This document shows positions 8,745 through 17,717 of a stretch of DNA of 64,000 bases, piece by piece; position 1 is the first letter of the stretch, and the number at the start of each line of letters is the position of its first letter. A program made the translations under genes and the position numbers. The notes under the pieces are model-generated. The model had not been told where the DNA came from, ran no database searches, and saw only the letters and a program-made list of their open reading frames with translations. Source of the DNA: LMUY01 sp965199555. GTDB lineage: Bacteria; Pseudomonadota; Alphaproteobacteria; Acetobacterales; Acetobacteraceae. The DNA is taken from positions 56,373 through 120,372 of the forward strand of contig CBDASJ010000007.1 of NCBI GenBank assembly GCA_965199555.1. Reading direction: 5' to 3'.

Positions 8745-8860
8745 TTTGAGATCCCGTTACAATCGGAGCCCGACCGTCGGCAAAAATGGTTAACGAGGTG
8801 CTAAAATCGAGTGATTGTCATTCGCGCCCTGCCTTCAGGGACCTGGCGGACAAGCCTTTC

Positions 8861-9445
8861 TTAAGGTTGCGCCATCATCTGCTTGGGACATTGCGCCCAG
8901 GCATTGCCGTCGCCGCTGGACGGCGGCAGGCGTGCGGAGCCGATTTGCAGCGGGCCGGCGGTGACAAGCGCGGTGCCGCCGCCCAGCAGGCCCAGGACGC
9001 TGGCCACGCCGCGCTCGTCCAGCGGCCGCGTGCTGGTGAACGCCGTGCCTTGCCAGGTGCCCGGCACGCTCCAATCCCCCGCCGTGCCGGCGAAGCTGAG
9101 TTTTGCCGGCCTGGCACGTTGCGTCGGCCGTCCTGCCGAGGCGAACCGGGCCATCAGGGTGATCTGGCCCGCCGTGGTGGACTGGATTTGCAGCGACCCA
9201 CCCGGGCCGCTGGCCAGCGCGGTGCACAGGCCCGGTGCGGCGGAAAAGGCCCAGCGCAGATCAATCGGGCGGACCGGCGGCGGCGGTCGCGGCGGCGCGA
9301 CGGGCTTCTCGACCGGGGTCACCGTGGCCACCACGGGCGGCGGCGCTGCGGGGGGCGCCGGCGTGGCACAGGCCGCCAGAACCAGGGGTATGAGCAAGGC
9401 CGTGGCCGATGATCTCCCGGCCCGAAATCCGCGGTCGAGTGACAT
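8861..9445 (-). CDS. Lipoprotein with AprI/Inh-like C-terminal region, function unknown
   Basis: 194 residues with a type II signal peptide ending LVLAAC, then a Pro/Val-rich linker, then a globular part from WAFSAAPGLCTALAS onward containing GDWSVPGTWQGTAF and LSFAGTAGDW. The repeated W-x-L and cysteine placement resemble small beta-barrel outer-membrane lipoproteins, but no family can be named with certainty. ATG at 9445 is preferred (AAGGGG just upstream and signal peptide starts here). Confidence 0.6.
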   Translation of the reverse strand: MSLDRGFRAGRSSATALLIPLVLAACATPAPPAAPPPVVATVTPVEKPVAPPRPPPPVRPIDLRWAFSAAPGLCTALASGPGGSLQIQSTTAGQITLMARFASAGRPTQRARPAKLSFAGTAGDWSVPGTWQGTAFTSTRPLDERGVASVLGLLGGGTALVTAGPLQIGSARLPPSSGDGNAWAQCPKQMMAQP

Positions 9446-9489
9446 GCCCACCCCTTCAACGATGCAGCCGGAAATGCTTGCCGCCATCA

Positions 9490-10701
9490 CTAGGCGGCGA
9501 CGCGCGCCTCGGGAAGTGTGTCAATGAAGTCCAGCGCCGTTTCCAGGTGGTTCGGCCAGGTCGCGGCCTGCCAGCCTGCCATCCGGCCGATCTGCGCTGC
9601 CCGCCGGGGCGATGGCTCGGCACGGTAATCCAGCACCGCCTGCAACCAGCCCAGGCCGTCAAGCGGGTCCAGGTAATCCGGGACGGCCCCGCCCACCTCC
9701 CGCAAGGCCGGCAGGTCGCTGCAAACCGCCGGCACGCCCGCCGCCAGCGCTTCGGCCAGCGGCAGCCCGAAGCCTTCGGCGAAGCTGGGGAACAGCAGCG
9801 CCCGCGCGCCCTGCAACAGGGCGCCGATGCGGGCGTCGGTCACCTCGGTCAGTTCGGACACGAAGGGGCGCACGGCATCCGAGCGCTCCAGCATGTCGAC
9901 GATCATCTCGTTTTCCCAGCCGCGCCGGCCCACCAGCACCAGCCGGGGCGTGGCCGGGCCAAGCGTTTCCGCCAGCCGCCGCCAGATGTGCAGCAGCAGG
10001 AGGTGGTTCTTCCGCGGCTCGATCGTGCTGAGGTACACGAAATATGGCCCGTCGACCGCCGGGCCGCCATCGCCGCCCGGCCTGGGCTGCACGCCGAGCG
10101 GCGCCACCAGCACGGGCGGCGAGCGGCCCGCCTGGTCCAGATAGGGTTGCAGCGCCGCCCCGGTCGCGGCGGAGTTCACGATCACCGCGTCCGCCAGCGC
10201 GGCCACCGTTTGGATGCGGCGCAGGTGGATGGCCGCGTGCTGCGGCCGGGCATATTCCGGATACTCGATCGGGATCAGGTCGTGCACGAACGTGACCAGC
10301 CGTGCACCGCTGCCCGTCAAGGCGCGCGCCACCCGCTCCCGCCGGTCCAGGTGTCGGTGTGAGATCAGCAGATAGAGCGGCCGCACCGCCTGCCGCCGCG
10401 GCCCAGCCGACCCCGGGCGGACCATGGCCTGCAGCCAAATCCAGCGCGCGGCGCCGCTGAGGTCGGACGGGCCGGAGCCGCGCCACATGGCACCCATGGC
10501 GGCGATGAACCGCCGCATGGGTTCCAGCGGCAAGGTCCGCAGCCGGTCGAGTTTGTCGATGGCGACGAAATGCAGCCGGTCCGGTGCCAAGCGCAGCAAT
10601 TGCTCCGCGTACGCGAACTCGACCCTGTCGATGCCGGTGGGCGCACCGCGTTTCGCCCGCGCGAGCAGGCGTGAAACATCAAGCAGCAGGGGGGCTTTCA
10701 T
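9490..10701 (-). CDS. Glycosyltransferase family 4 (GT-B fold)
   Basis: 403 residues. The C-terminal donor-binding domain shows VYLSTIEPRKNH, LVLVGRRGWENE and the E-x7-E signature in FPSFAEGFGLPLAEAL followed by AAGVPAVCSDLPALREV. The N-terminal domain begins with LLLDVSRLLARA and carries VHDLIPIEYPEY, typical of mannosyl/rhamnosyl-type family 4 enzymes in polysaccharide loci. It follows kpsC-kpsS on the same strand, so capsule or exopolysaccharide assembly is the likely role; donor and acceptor cannot be read from sequence. Confidence 0.85.
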   Translation of the reverse strand: MKAPLLLDVSRLLARAKRGAPTGIDRVEFAYAEQLLRLAPDRLHFVAIDKLDRLRTLPLEPMRRFIAAMGAMWRGSGPSDLSGAARWIWLQAMVRPGSAGPRRQAVRPLYLLISHRHLDRRERVARALTGSGARLVTFVHDLIPIEYPEYARPQHAAIHLRRIQTVAALADAVIVNSAATGAALQPYLDQAGRSPPVLVAPLGVQPRPGGDGGPAVDGPYFVYLSTIEPRKNHLLLLHIWRRLAETLGPATPRLVLVGRRGWENEMIVDMLERSDAVRPFVSELTEVTDARIGALLQGARALLFPSFAEGFGLPLAEALAAGVPAVCSDLPALREVGGAVPDYLDPLDGLGWLQAVLDYRAEPSPRRAAQIGRMAGWQAATWPNHLETALDFIDTLPEARVAA

Positions 10702-10761
10702 TGCCGCCTACCGAAGGCACGGTCCGCCGGTCAGATCAAGCTATTCGCGGCGGCGGCAGCA

Positions 10762-12066
10762 TCACCCGTAAATGGCCGAGACCGACGAGTTTTCGTCGCG
10801 CACGGACCGGGCCTGCGGCATGCCGACCGGGTGTGCGGCGACCTGGCCTTCCAGCCGGGTCACGGCATTCTCGACCAGCCGTGCGATGCCTTGTTCGCTG
10901 AAAAAGCCGCCCACCAGCATGCAGCGTGCCGCGATCACCCGGCGGAATGCTTCGAACAGCACCTGGTCCGGAGGCGTCGCATTGGTCCAGAAGCTGTCCA
11001 GCCCGCCCTGGTGCGTCAGCCCCACGATGTCGTAGATCGCCGTGCCGAGCACCACCACCGGAGCGCCAACCGCCAAGGCCAAGGTGCCGGACGTGCTGTT
11101 GACGGTGACCACCCCGCGCGTCCGCTGCACCAGGTCGTGCAGGTCGCCGACCTCCAGGTAGATCACCCGGCCGGCCAGACCGCTGGCGGCCGCCAGCCGG
11201 GCGACCAGCCGCCGCCAGCTGATCAGCCCGTCATCGAGCGGATGCTGCTTGATCACCAACACGCTGTGCGCCGGCGCGTTCGCCTTGAACGACGCCAGCA
11301 CCATTTCGATCACCGGCGTCATGCTGCCGAAGCTGGAATGCTGGCGTATCTGCCAGTCGCAGTTCAATTGCAACGGCAGCAGAAAGAAATCGGCATCGGT
11401 GGCGAGCTTCGCCAGTGTCTTCTGCGAGCGTCGGCGGGAGCGCAGCCCGCGGGTCATCTTCCACAACCAGCCGCCATACTCGACCAGGGCATGGTGCGGC
11501 CGGTGAGTCCGATAATGCGGGTAAAGCGGCCACAGCAGCATGGACGAGAAGTTGTAAAGCAAGTCCTCCATCGCCCGGCGACGGAACTCCGCCGTCACGT
11601 GGGGAATGTCGCCCAGGGAGGGCGCGCTGGCCGCCGCTTCCAGGTAGTAGTCTGGGTTGCGCGGCAGGGTGGAGTGGCCGTTCACGCCGTCCCGCTCGAA
11701 CGTCACCCAATGCGGCCGGATGTAGCCTTCCTCGCAGACATGCACCGGCACCTGCATGGCCCGGGCGACGCCGATCGCCGCCTGGTGCAGGGGGCGGCAA
11801 TCCCCGAACAGGATGATGTCGGTCACCTTCCGGGACACCAGGATCTCGGCAAACACATCCGGCCATTGGTCCGGCCGGCCGCGGAAGTCGATCGCGCCGG
11901 GCAAGGGCCAGAACACCCGGTCCCCCGCATTGAAGTTCACCCGGTGCACGTCATGGCCACGGGCTGCCAACGCCGCGCCGAGGGAGCTGAAGAACCGGCT
12001 CGCCATGCCTTGCAGGAACAGGAAGCTGCGGCGGCGGCCGGGCTGCGGGTGGGCCATTGCGTTCAC
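10762..12066 (-). CDS. kpsS: Capsule polysaccharide Kdo-linker glycosyltransferase KpsS-like
   Basis: 434 residues. KpsS enzymes start the poly-Kdo linker on phosphatidylglycerol to which group 2 capsules attach. Typical features are FLFLQGMASRFFSSLG, HRVNFNAGD, DIILFGDCRPLH, CEEGYIRPHWVTFERDGVN, the Lys-Gln-His core VLVIKQHPLDDG, and VTVNSTSGTLAL. The GTG start overlaps the kpsC stop as GTGA; an ATG three codons later is the alternative. Confidence 0.85.
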   Translation of the reverse strand: MNAMAHPQPGRRRSFLFLQGMASRFFSSLGAALAARGHDVHRVNFNAGDRVFWPLPGAIDFRGRPDQWPDVFAEILVSRKVTDIILFGDCRPLHQAAIGVARAMQVPVHVCEEGYIRPHWVTFERDGVNGHSTLPRNPDYYLEAAASAPSLGDIPHVTAEFRRRAMEDLLYNFSSMLLWPLYPHYRTHRPHHALVEYGGWLWKMTRGLRSRRRSQKTLAKLATDADFFLLPLQLNCDWQIRQHSSFGSMTPVIEMVLASFKANAPAHSVLVIKQHPLDDGLISWRRLVARLAAASGLAGRVIYLEVGDLHDLVQRTRGVVTVNSTSGTLALAVGAPVVVLGTAIYDIVGLTHQGGLDSFWTNATPPDQVLFEAFRRVIAARCMLVGGFFSEQGIARLVENAVTRLEGQVAAHPVGMPQARSVRDENSSVSAIYG

Positions 12067-13967
12067 GCGACCTCCGTGGCCGGACGGGCCAATTTGCGGC
12101 GCAGGTTGCCCTGCAAGCGACGCGCCATTACCAGGAATCCCAGGTTGCGCGCCGTTTCGCCGTCCAACCGCTGGATCAGCTCTTCGGGTTCGCAGGGCAG
12201 CTTGCTGACCGGGTCGAGGTAGAACGGGTACAGGATCAGCGTCGCCGCCACCAGCGCGTCCAAGGAAAGCTGGCGGCGCGGGCGGCTGGACGGGTTGAGG
12301 TCGGTGGTGAGCCCCCACCCGGCATAGAACGGCGCGCCGTAGGTGACCACGCGGCGGCCGCGCAACAGCGCCTCGAACCCGGCGAGCGAGGTCAGGGTGT
12401 GGAGTTCGTCCACCGCCTCGATCAGGCTGCCCATGGGCGCGTCCCGCACCACGACATCCGCGAAGCGCAAGGCCTCTGGATCCGCCACGGCGCCGGGGCG
12501 GTGGCCCGCTTCAACGTCCGGATGCGGCTTGTAGACGATAAAGGCGTCCGGATTGGCGGCCCGCACGCGTTGCAGCAGAGGCAGGCCGGGTGCCAGCCCG
12601 CCGCCGCCGGCCAGCACGGATTTGTCGTTCGCCACCTGGCCCGGCACCAGGATGCGCCGCCGGCCCGGCGGGCAAGGCAGCGCCGCGGTGGCCGCGCCCA
12701 CATTATATTTGGTGATCCCGCGGCGAACCAGCTCCTGCCGCAGCCGATGCGCGCGGGCCAGCAAGTCGGCCGGGAACGGCTCGGTTTGCAGCAGATGCTC
12801 CAGGTCGCTGGGCGACCGCGTGTCGTAGTACACGCCCCGGCCGTCGATGATGACGGAGGCCGGCGGGATGAAGTCGGCGCCCAGGCCGCGCGAGCGAATG
12901 AACCCGTCCTCGATGCGGAGCACGGGCACGCCGGCCGCCGCCGCCGCCGCGTCCAGCCCTTCCGGTGCGCGGGACGGCCACACGGCGATGCCGCCGCCCA
13001 GGCGCCGGGCGGCGCTCACCGCGGCGGCGGCGTTGTGGGCGTACACCGGCTCGGCTCCCAGGAAGTCGGCGATGCGCCGCTTCTTCCAAAAGGAAATGCC
13101 AGCGACACAGGCGATGTTCGGCAGGTTTTGCCGCAGCCGGCGCCACGCGATGGCACGGTCGAGAAAGGCCTCGGGCGAGATCGGGCGGCCATCCGCCGGG
13201 TCCAGAAAGCGCGTGCCCAGCAGCAGATAGGCGGCGGCGAGCAGGCCGGGCTCGGTCGCCGGCTGGACCTGCCCGTCGGCGCATACGCTGCGCCCGGCCA
13301 ACCGCGCGAGCAGGGCGATGTCAGACTCTTCTGGGGCGTCGATCTCCGTCGCGGCGTCGATCAAGGCCCATGGGTCGGACCCGTCCACGGCAATGCCGCC
13401 CGCCGCCAGGACCTTGCGGCGCAGCGCAGGGGAGCCGCCGACCAAGGCGATGGCGGCTGCCGGGCCAGAGCCGAGCAGCGACTGCCAGGCCCGCTGATCC
13501 GCGGCGTCGACCCCGCGGGACACTAGCAAGCGCAAGCCGGCCGGATGGGCCTGTCTGCCCAAGGGACCGCTGCCGCCGAGGCGCTGGGCCACCATCTCCG
13601 CCGCGAATCGCGTCCCACGCTCCAGCGCCGCGTGCGAGGCGGGGTGGCCCAGCAGCCGCGCACCCAGCGAGCCAGCCGCCGCGCCGCGGCGATGGGTCGC
13701 CGGGATGGTCGAACTTGCCGGCTGTCCGCCGGGCGCGCGCAACAGGCCCGGTCCGAAGGACAGCCCGGTGCGGCGCGGCCAAGCCCGTACGCCCGCGATC
13801 AAGGAGGCGGAGGGCGTTCCGGCCGAAAAGCGGAACTCCGGCCAGAAAGGCTGCAACTGCCGCTGCTGGCGAACCGAACGCACCGCCACGGCAGGGACCG
13901 GGCTTGCGGATGCCGAAAGGACATCCTGCAGAACAGCGCGGAGGCAAGGAGTCTCGCTTTGGGCCAT
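12063..13967 (-). CDS. kpsC: Capsule polysaccharide Kdo-linker glycosyltransferase KpsC-like
   Basis: 634 residues. The C-terminal 400 residues are clearly KpsC-like: IACVAGISFWKKRRIADFLG, VLRIEDGFIRSRGLGADF, GVYYDTRSPSDLEHLL, RILVPGQVANDKSV, FIVYKPHPDVEAGHRPG, VDELHTLTSLAGFEALLRG and YGAPFYAGWGLT. In canonical KpsC two such transferase domains lie in tandem; here the first 230 residues are mostly Ala/Gly/Arg-rich and do not show a second copy of these motifs. ATG at 13967 is chosen because GGGAG lies just upstream. Confidence 0.82.
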   Translation of the reverse strand: MAQSETPCLRAVLQDVLSASASPVPAVAVRSVRQQRQLQPFWPEFRFSAGTPSASLIAGVRAWPRRTGLSFGPGLLRAPGGQPASSTIPATHRRGAAAGSLGARLLGHPASHAALERGTRFAAEMVAQRLGGSGPLGRQAHPAGLRLLVSRGVDAADQRAWQSLLGSGPAAAIALVGGSPALRRKVLAAGGIAVDGSDPWALIDAATEIDAPEESDIALLARLAGRSVCADGQVQPATEPGLLAAAYLLLGTRFLDPADGRPISPEAFLDRAIAWRRLRQNLPNIACVAGISFWKKRRIADFLGAEPVYAHNAAAAVSAARRLGGGIAVWPSRAPEGLDAAAAAAGVPVLRIEDGFIRSRGLGADFIPPASVIIDGRGVYYDTRSPSDLEHLLQTEPFPADLLARAHRLRQELVRRGITKYNVGAATAALPCPPGRRRILVPGQVANDKSVLAGGGGLAPGLPLLQRVRAANPDAFIVYKPHPDVEAGHRPGAVADPEALRFADVVVRDAPMGSLIEAVDELHTLTSLAGFEALLRGRRVVTYGAPFYAGWGLTTDLNPSSRPRRQLSLDALVAATLILYPFYLDPVSKLPCEPEELIQRLDGETARNLGFLVMARRLQGNLRRKLARPATEVA

Positions 13968-14221
13968 TTTCTCCCCGCAGGCACGGCCGCGGCAAACAAG
14001 GGTCTGGCATTTGTGAGCGGGTGCAACATGCACATGGACAACCCGTCATGGCAATCAGAAACTCGTTTCTTTGCCCGTATCGCCGCAACTGCCATGTCGT
14101 GTGCGATCGATTGTTGCGCCACCGTTTCGCGTTACGGCGCGCCGTGCTAAGTTGTGCCGCAGCATCTCTGAACCGCAGGGATCGCTGGCGACTGCACGGT
14201 TACGAATTGTATCTGACTCAC

Positions 14222-14959
14222 ATGGCACCCAGGGGCTACGATACTTCCGCGACGACGGAGGCGGTCTTCAAGCGCACCGCCGCCCGCTACCGGCCGGGCG
14301 ATCGGTTCACCCGGTTCTATGTCGGCTCCAAGCTGCGGCGCGACCCGATCCATGCCGATTTGCTAGCGCTCGGCACGGCGGAGCCGTTCGGCCGGGTGGC
14401 GGATGTCGGCTGCGGGCGCGGCCAACTGGCGGTGGCGTTGCTGGTTGCCGGATGCGCCTCGGCGGTGGAGGGCTGCGACTATGCCGCCGCGGCCCTGGGG
14501 CGCGCCCGCGCCGCGGCGGCCGGGCTGAACTTCACCGCCCGTGAGCAGGACCTTGCCGCCGACCAGACCGTCCCGGCCTGTGACACCGTGCTGCTGGTCG
14601 ACGTGCTGTACCTGCTCGGCCGGCCCGCGGCGCTTGCCCTGCTGGCGGCCGCCGCGGCCGCCGCCCGCAGCCGGGTGCTGGTCCGCACGCACGACCCCGC
14701 GCTGGGATGGCGCGGCCGGCTGACCGTGGCGCTGGAGCGATGGCTGCGCCCCATGCTGCCGAACACCGGCCGCTGGGTGGACCCGGTGTCGCCCGCCTTG
14801 GTGCTCGCCGCGTTGAAGGAGGCCGGGTTTGCCGTGTCCGCTGCCCCGTGCTGGCGCGGGACGCCGTTCTCCAACGTGCTTGTCGTGGCGCGCCGCCGCG
14901 CTAGAAGCTCAGTTCCTGCTGCCGCTTGCTTGCCGGCTCCGCCACGCGTTGCACCGTGA
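14222..14959 (+). CDS. Class I SAM-dependent methyltransferase
   Basis: 245 residues. The SAM-binding motif I is VADVGCGRGQ at residues 59-68, followed by an acidic motif II (VEGCDYA) and a motif-IV-like DTVLLVDVLYLL. The N-terminal FTRFYVGSKLRRDPIHADLL block is typical of small-molecule or lipid methyltransferases; the substrate is unknown. The 3' end overlaps the end of convergent xseA by 59 bases. No strong ribosome-binding site precedes the ATG; the 250-base gap between it and divergent kpsC holds no recognisable gene. Confidence 0.75.
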   Translation: MAPRGYDTSATTEAVFKRTAARYRPGDRFTRFYVGSKLRRDPIHADLLALGTAEPFGRVADVGCGRGQLAVALLVAGCASAVEGCDYAAAALGRARAAAAGLNFTAREQDLAADQTVPACDTVLLVDVLYLLGRPAALALLAAAAAAARSRVLVRTHDPALGWRGRLTVALERWLRPMLPNTGRWVDPVSPALVLAALKEAGFAVSAAPCWRGTPFSNVLVVARRRARSSVPAAACLPAPPRVAP

Positions 14960-16406
14960 CCGTGCCGTCGCCGAACTCCAGCTTCAACCGCGCCGCGCCG
15001 CGGATTGTGGCGGCGCTGGTCACCGGCCGGCCCGCCATGTCCGTCACCAGGGCATAGCCGCGCCCGAGCACCGCGCGCGGGTCGGCCGCGCCGAGCCGGG
15101 CGCCGAGCCCTTCCAGGCGCAACGCGGCCTCGCGCAGGGCGGCGCGCAACGGCGCTTCGGTCGGCCGCGCCAGCGTCGGCCCAGCCTCGATCCGGTGCCG
15201 CTGCACCGCGTGGCGCAATCCGGTGGGCAGCCCGGCAGCGGCCACCTGCATGCGGTGCCGCGCCGCCGCTAGCACGCCGCCCGGCGCCGGCATGTGGCGT
15301 TCGGCCGTGACCAGGGCGCTTCGCCGCGTGGACACCAGCGCGGGCAGGGCGAAGCGCAGGCGCGCCGCGTTCTCCGCCACTGCCTGTGTTCCCGCGCGCA
15401 ACCGGTTCGGCAGCGCCAGGTCGAGACGGTGGGCGCGATCGTCCAGGCGCTGCCGGGCCGACCCGGCCAAGGACGCGATGTCCGGCAGGCGCGCCGCCGC
15501 GGCGGCCACCATCATGCGCCGTTCCCCACCCATGCGCGCCACCGCGGCGACCATGCGGGCCGCGCGATGCTGCACGTCGGCCAGCAACTCCAGCCGCACC
15601 GGCACCGCCATCTCCGCCGCTGCGGTCGGGGTGGGGGCACGGCGGTCGGCGGCGAGGTCGATCAGCGTGTGGTCCGTTTCGTGCCCAACCGCGGCGATCA
15701 GCGGGATCGTGCAGGCGGCGGCGGCGCGCACCACCGCCTCGTCGTTGAAGGCCATGAGGTCTTCCAGGCTGCCGCCGCCGCGCGCCACGATCAGCACGTC
15801 CGGCCGCGCCACGCCGTCCCGTGGCAGGCCGCAAAACCCGGCAATGGCCGCCGCGATCTTGTCCGCCGCGCCTTCGCCCTGCACCGGCACCGGCCACAGC
15901 AGGATGGGGCGGCCGAACCGGCGGGCGACCGTGGTCTGGATGTCGTGCAGCACGGCGCCCTGGGCGGAAGTGACCACGCCGACCAGCGCCGGCAGGTATG
16001 GCAGGTCTCGCTTGCGGTTGAACAATCCTTCCGCCGCCAGCTTGGCCCGCAGCGCGTCGATCCGCGCCAGCATCGCCCCGGCGCCGGCATATTCCAGCCG
16101 CTCGATGATCAACTGGTACTGGCTCTTGTCGCCCCAGGCGGAGATGCGGCCGGTGGCGATCACCTCCACCCCATCCTCCGGCTTCAACCCGACCGTGCGC
16201 GCGGCCGTCTTCCAGATGATGCCGCGCAGCGTGCCGCCTTCGTCCTTCAGGCACAGATAGGTGTGGCCGGAGCTGTAGCGCTTGACCTCCACCAGCTCGC
16301 CGCGCACCCGCACCCGGCCGAAGGCGCCTTCCAGCGTGCGCTTCACCGCCCCCGCGATCTCGCTGACGGAGTATTCCGGGACGTTGCTGGGCGTCTGCGT
16401 GTCCAT
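14901..16406 (-). CDS. xseA: Exodeoxyribonuclease VII large subunit
   Basis: Catalytic subunit of the bidirectional single-strand exonuclease. 501 residues: N-terminal OB fold (VRVRGELVEVKRYSSGHTYLCLKDE, seen in blocks VRVRGELVEVKRY and GHTYLCLKDE), then the catalytic domain with VGVVTSAQGAVLHDI, LIVARGGGSLEDLMAFNDE and IAAVGHETDHTLIDLAADRRAPTP (read as IAAVGHETDHTLID and ADRRAPTPTAAAE). A coiled-coil region follows. The small subunit xseB is not in the window. Confidence 0.95.
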   Translation of the reverse strand: MDTQTPSNVPEYSVSEIAGAVKRTLEGAFGRVRVRGELVEVKRYSSGHTYLCLKDEGGTLRGIIWKTAARTVGLKPEDGVEVIATGRISAWGDKSQYQLIIERLEYAGAGAMLARIDALRAKLAAEGLFNRKRDLPYLPALVGVVTSAQGAVLHDIQTTVARRFGRPILLWPVPVQGEGAADKIAAAIAGFCGLPRDGVARPDVLIVARGGGSLEDLMAFNDEAVVRAAAACTIPLIAAVGHETDHTLIDLAADRRAPTPTAAAEMAVPVRLELLADVQHRAARMVAAVARMGGERRMMVAAAAARLPDIASLAGSARQRLDDRAHRLDLALPNRLRAGTQAVAENAARLRFALPALVSTRRSALVTAERHMPAPGGVLAAARHRMQVAAAGLPTGLRHAVQRHRIEAGPTLARPTEAPLRAALREAALRLEGLGARLGAADPRAVLGRGYALVTDMAGRPVTSAATIRGAARLKLEFGDGTVTVQRVAEPASKRQQELSF

Positions 16407-16478
16407 GGGGCGAACCTATGCTAGGCACCCGCCAGGACCAAGGAGGCGCCGCCTCCTGGAGGGACCAAGGAGGCTCGG

Positions 16479-17705
16479 ATGCGCGTGCTGCTGATCGGAT
16501 CGGGCGGACGGGAGCATGCGCTGGCCTGGGCGCTGGCCGCCTCGCCGTTGTTGACCAAGCTGTTCGTGGCGCCGGGCAACCCCGGCATCGCGCCGCTCGC
16601 GGAGCTGGTGCCGATCGGGGTGGAGGACATCGCCGGGCTGGTGCGGTTCGCGCGGGACAACGCGGTGGACCTGGTGTTCCCGGGGCCGGAAGCGCCGCTG
16701 GTCGCCGGCATCACGGACGCCATGGCGGCCGCCGGCATCGCGTGCTGCGGCCCGACCGCCGCCGCCGCGCAACTGGAAGGCAGCAAGGCCTTTGCCAAGG
16801 AGGTCGCCGAAGCGGCCGGCATCCCCACCGCCCGGTGGGAGCGTTTCACCGACGCCGCGGAAGCCCGCGACTTCGCCAGCCGCCGCGGCGCGCCCATCGT
16901 GGTGAAGGCGGACGGCCTGGCAGCCGGCAAGGGCGTCGTGGTGGCGCAGAGCGAGGCGGAAGCCGATGCCGCGATCGACCGCTTGGTCGCGCTCGGCCCC
17001 GTGTTGATCGAGGAATGCCTGGCCGGCCCCGAGGTCAGCCTGTTCGCCCTGTGCGACGGCATGGACGCCGTGTTCCTCGGTACGGCGCGCGACCACAAGC
17101 GCGTGGGCGACGGCGACACCGGGCCGAACACCGGCGGCATGGGCGCCGTGTCGCCAGCGCCCAATTTCGACCCGGCACCGGCGATGGACCGGATCATCCG
17201 CCCTGTCTTGGCCGAGATGGCCCGTCGCGGCACCCCGTTCCGCGGCGTGCTGTTCGCTGGGCTGATGCTGACGGAGGCCGGCGCGTCCCTGATCGAGTTC
17301 AACGTCCGCCTCGGCGATCCGGAATGCCAGGTGCTCATGGCGCGCCTGCAAAGCGACCTGCTGCCGGCGCTGCTGGCCGCCTGCCAAGGCGAACTCGGCC
17401 ATTTCGCCCTGCGGTTCCGGGAAGACGCGGCCTGTGCGGTGGTGATGGCCGCTGCCGGCTATCCAGACGCGCCGCGGGCGGGGGGCGTGATCGCGGGGCT
17501 GGACCATGCGGCGGCCGTGCCCGGTGCGCTGGTGTTCCACGCTGGCACGGCTTGGCACGGTGAACAGGTGGTCGCCGCCGGCGGCCGCGTGCTCAGCCTG
17601 TGCGGCACCGGCCCGGACGCGGCGAGCGCCCGGGCCACCGCCTATGCCGCGGCGGCCAAGGTACAGTGGGCCGACGGCTTCTTTCGCCGCGACATCGGCG
17701 CCTGA
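16479..17705 (+). CDS. purD: Phosphoribosylamine--glycine ligase
   Basis: Second step of purine biosynthesis: joins glycine to 5-phosphoribosylamine with ATP. 408 residues with an ATP-grasp fold; MRVLLIGSGGREHALAW at the start, LVFPGPEAPLVAGI, PIVVKADGLAAGKGVVVA, the substrate loop GDGDTGPNTGGMGAVSPAP and FNVRLGDPECQ are diagnostic. AAGGAGG lies shortly before the ATG. It diverges from xseA across 72 bases that include a GGAGGC-GCC-GCCTCC hairpin near 16441. Confidence 0.96.
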   Translation: MRVLLIGSGGREHALAWALAASPLLTKLFVAPGNPGIAPLAELVPIGVEDIAGLVRFARDNAVDLVFPGPEAPLVAGITDAMAAAGIACCGPTAAAAQLEGSKAFAKEVAEAAGIPTARWERFTDAAEARDFASRRGAPIVVKADGLAAGKGVVVAQSEAEADAAIDRLVALGPVLIEECLAGPEVSLFALCDGMDAVFLGTARDHKRVGDGDTGPNTGGMGAVSPAPNFDPAPAMDRIIRPVLAEMARRGTPFRGVLFAGLMLTEAGASLIEFNVRLGDPECQVLMARLQSDLLPALLAACQGELGHFALRFREDAACAVVMAAAGYPDAPRAGGVIAGLDHAAAVPGALVFHAGTAWHGEQVVAAGGRVLSLCGTGPDAASARATAYAAAAKVQWADGFFRRDIGA

Positions 17706-17717
17706 CCGGAGCGCCGT

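Noticed and set aside
8828..8841. Small hairpin CCCTG-CCTT-CAGGG after the lipoprotein gene as a terminator
   Set aside because: Only a 5-bp stem and no T run; too weak to call.
13968..14221. Short open frame in the gap between kpsC and the methyltransferase
   Set aside because: About 40 codons, no ribosome-binding site and no similarity; treated as intergenic.
15600..15700. Possible CRISPR-like or tandem repeats in GC-rich genes
   Set aside because: Only codon-biased GCC/GGC runs; no spaced direct repeats were found anywhere in the window.
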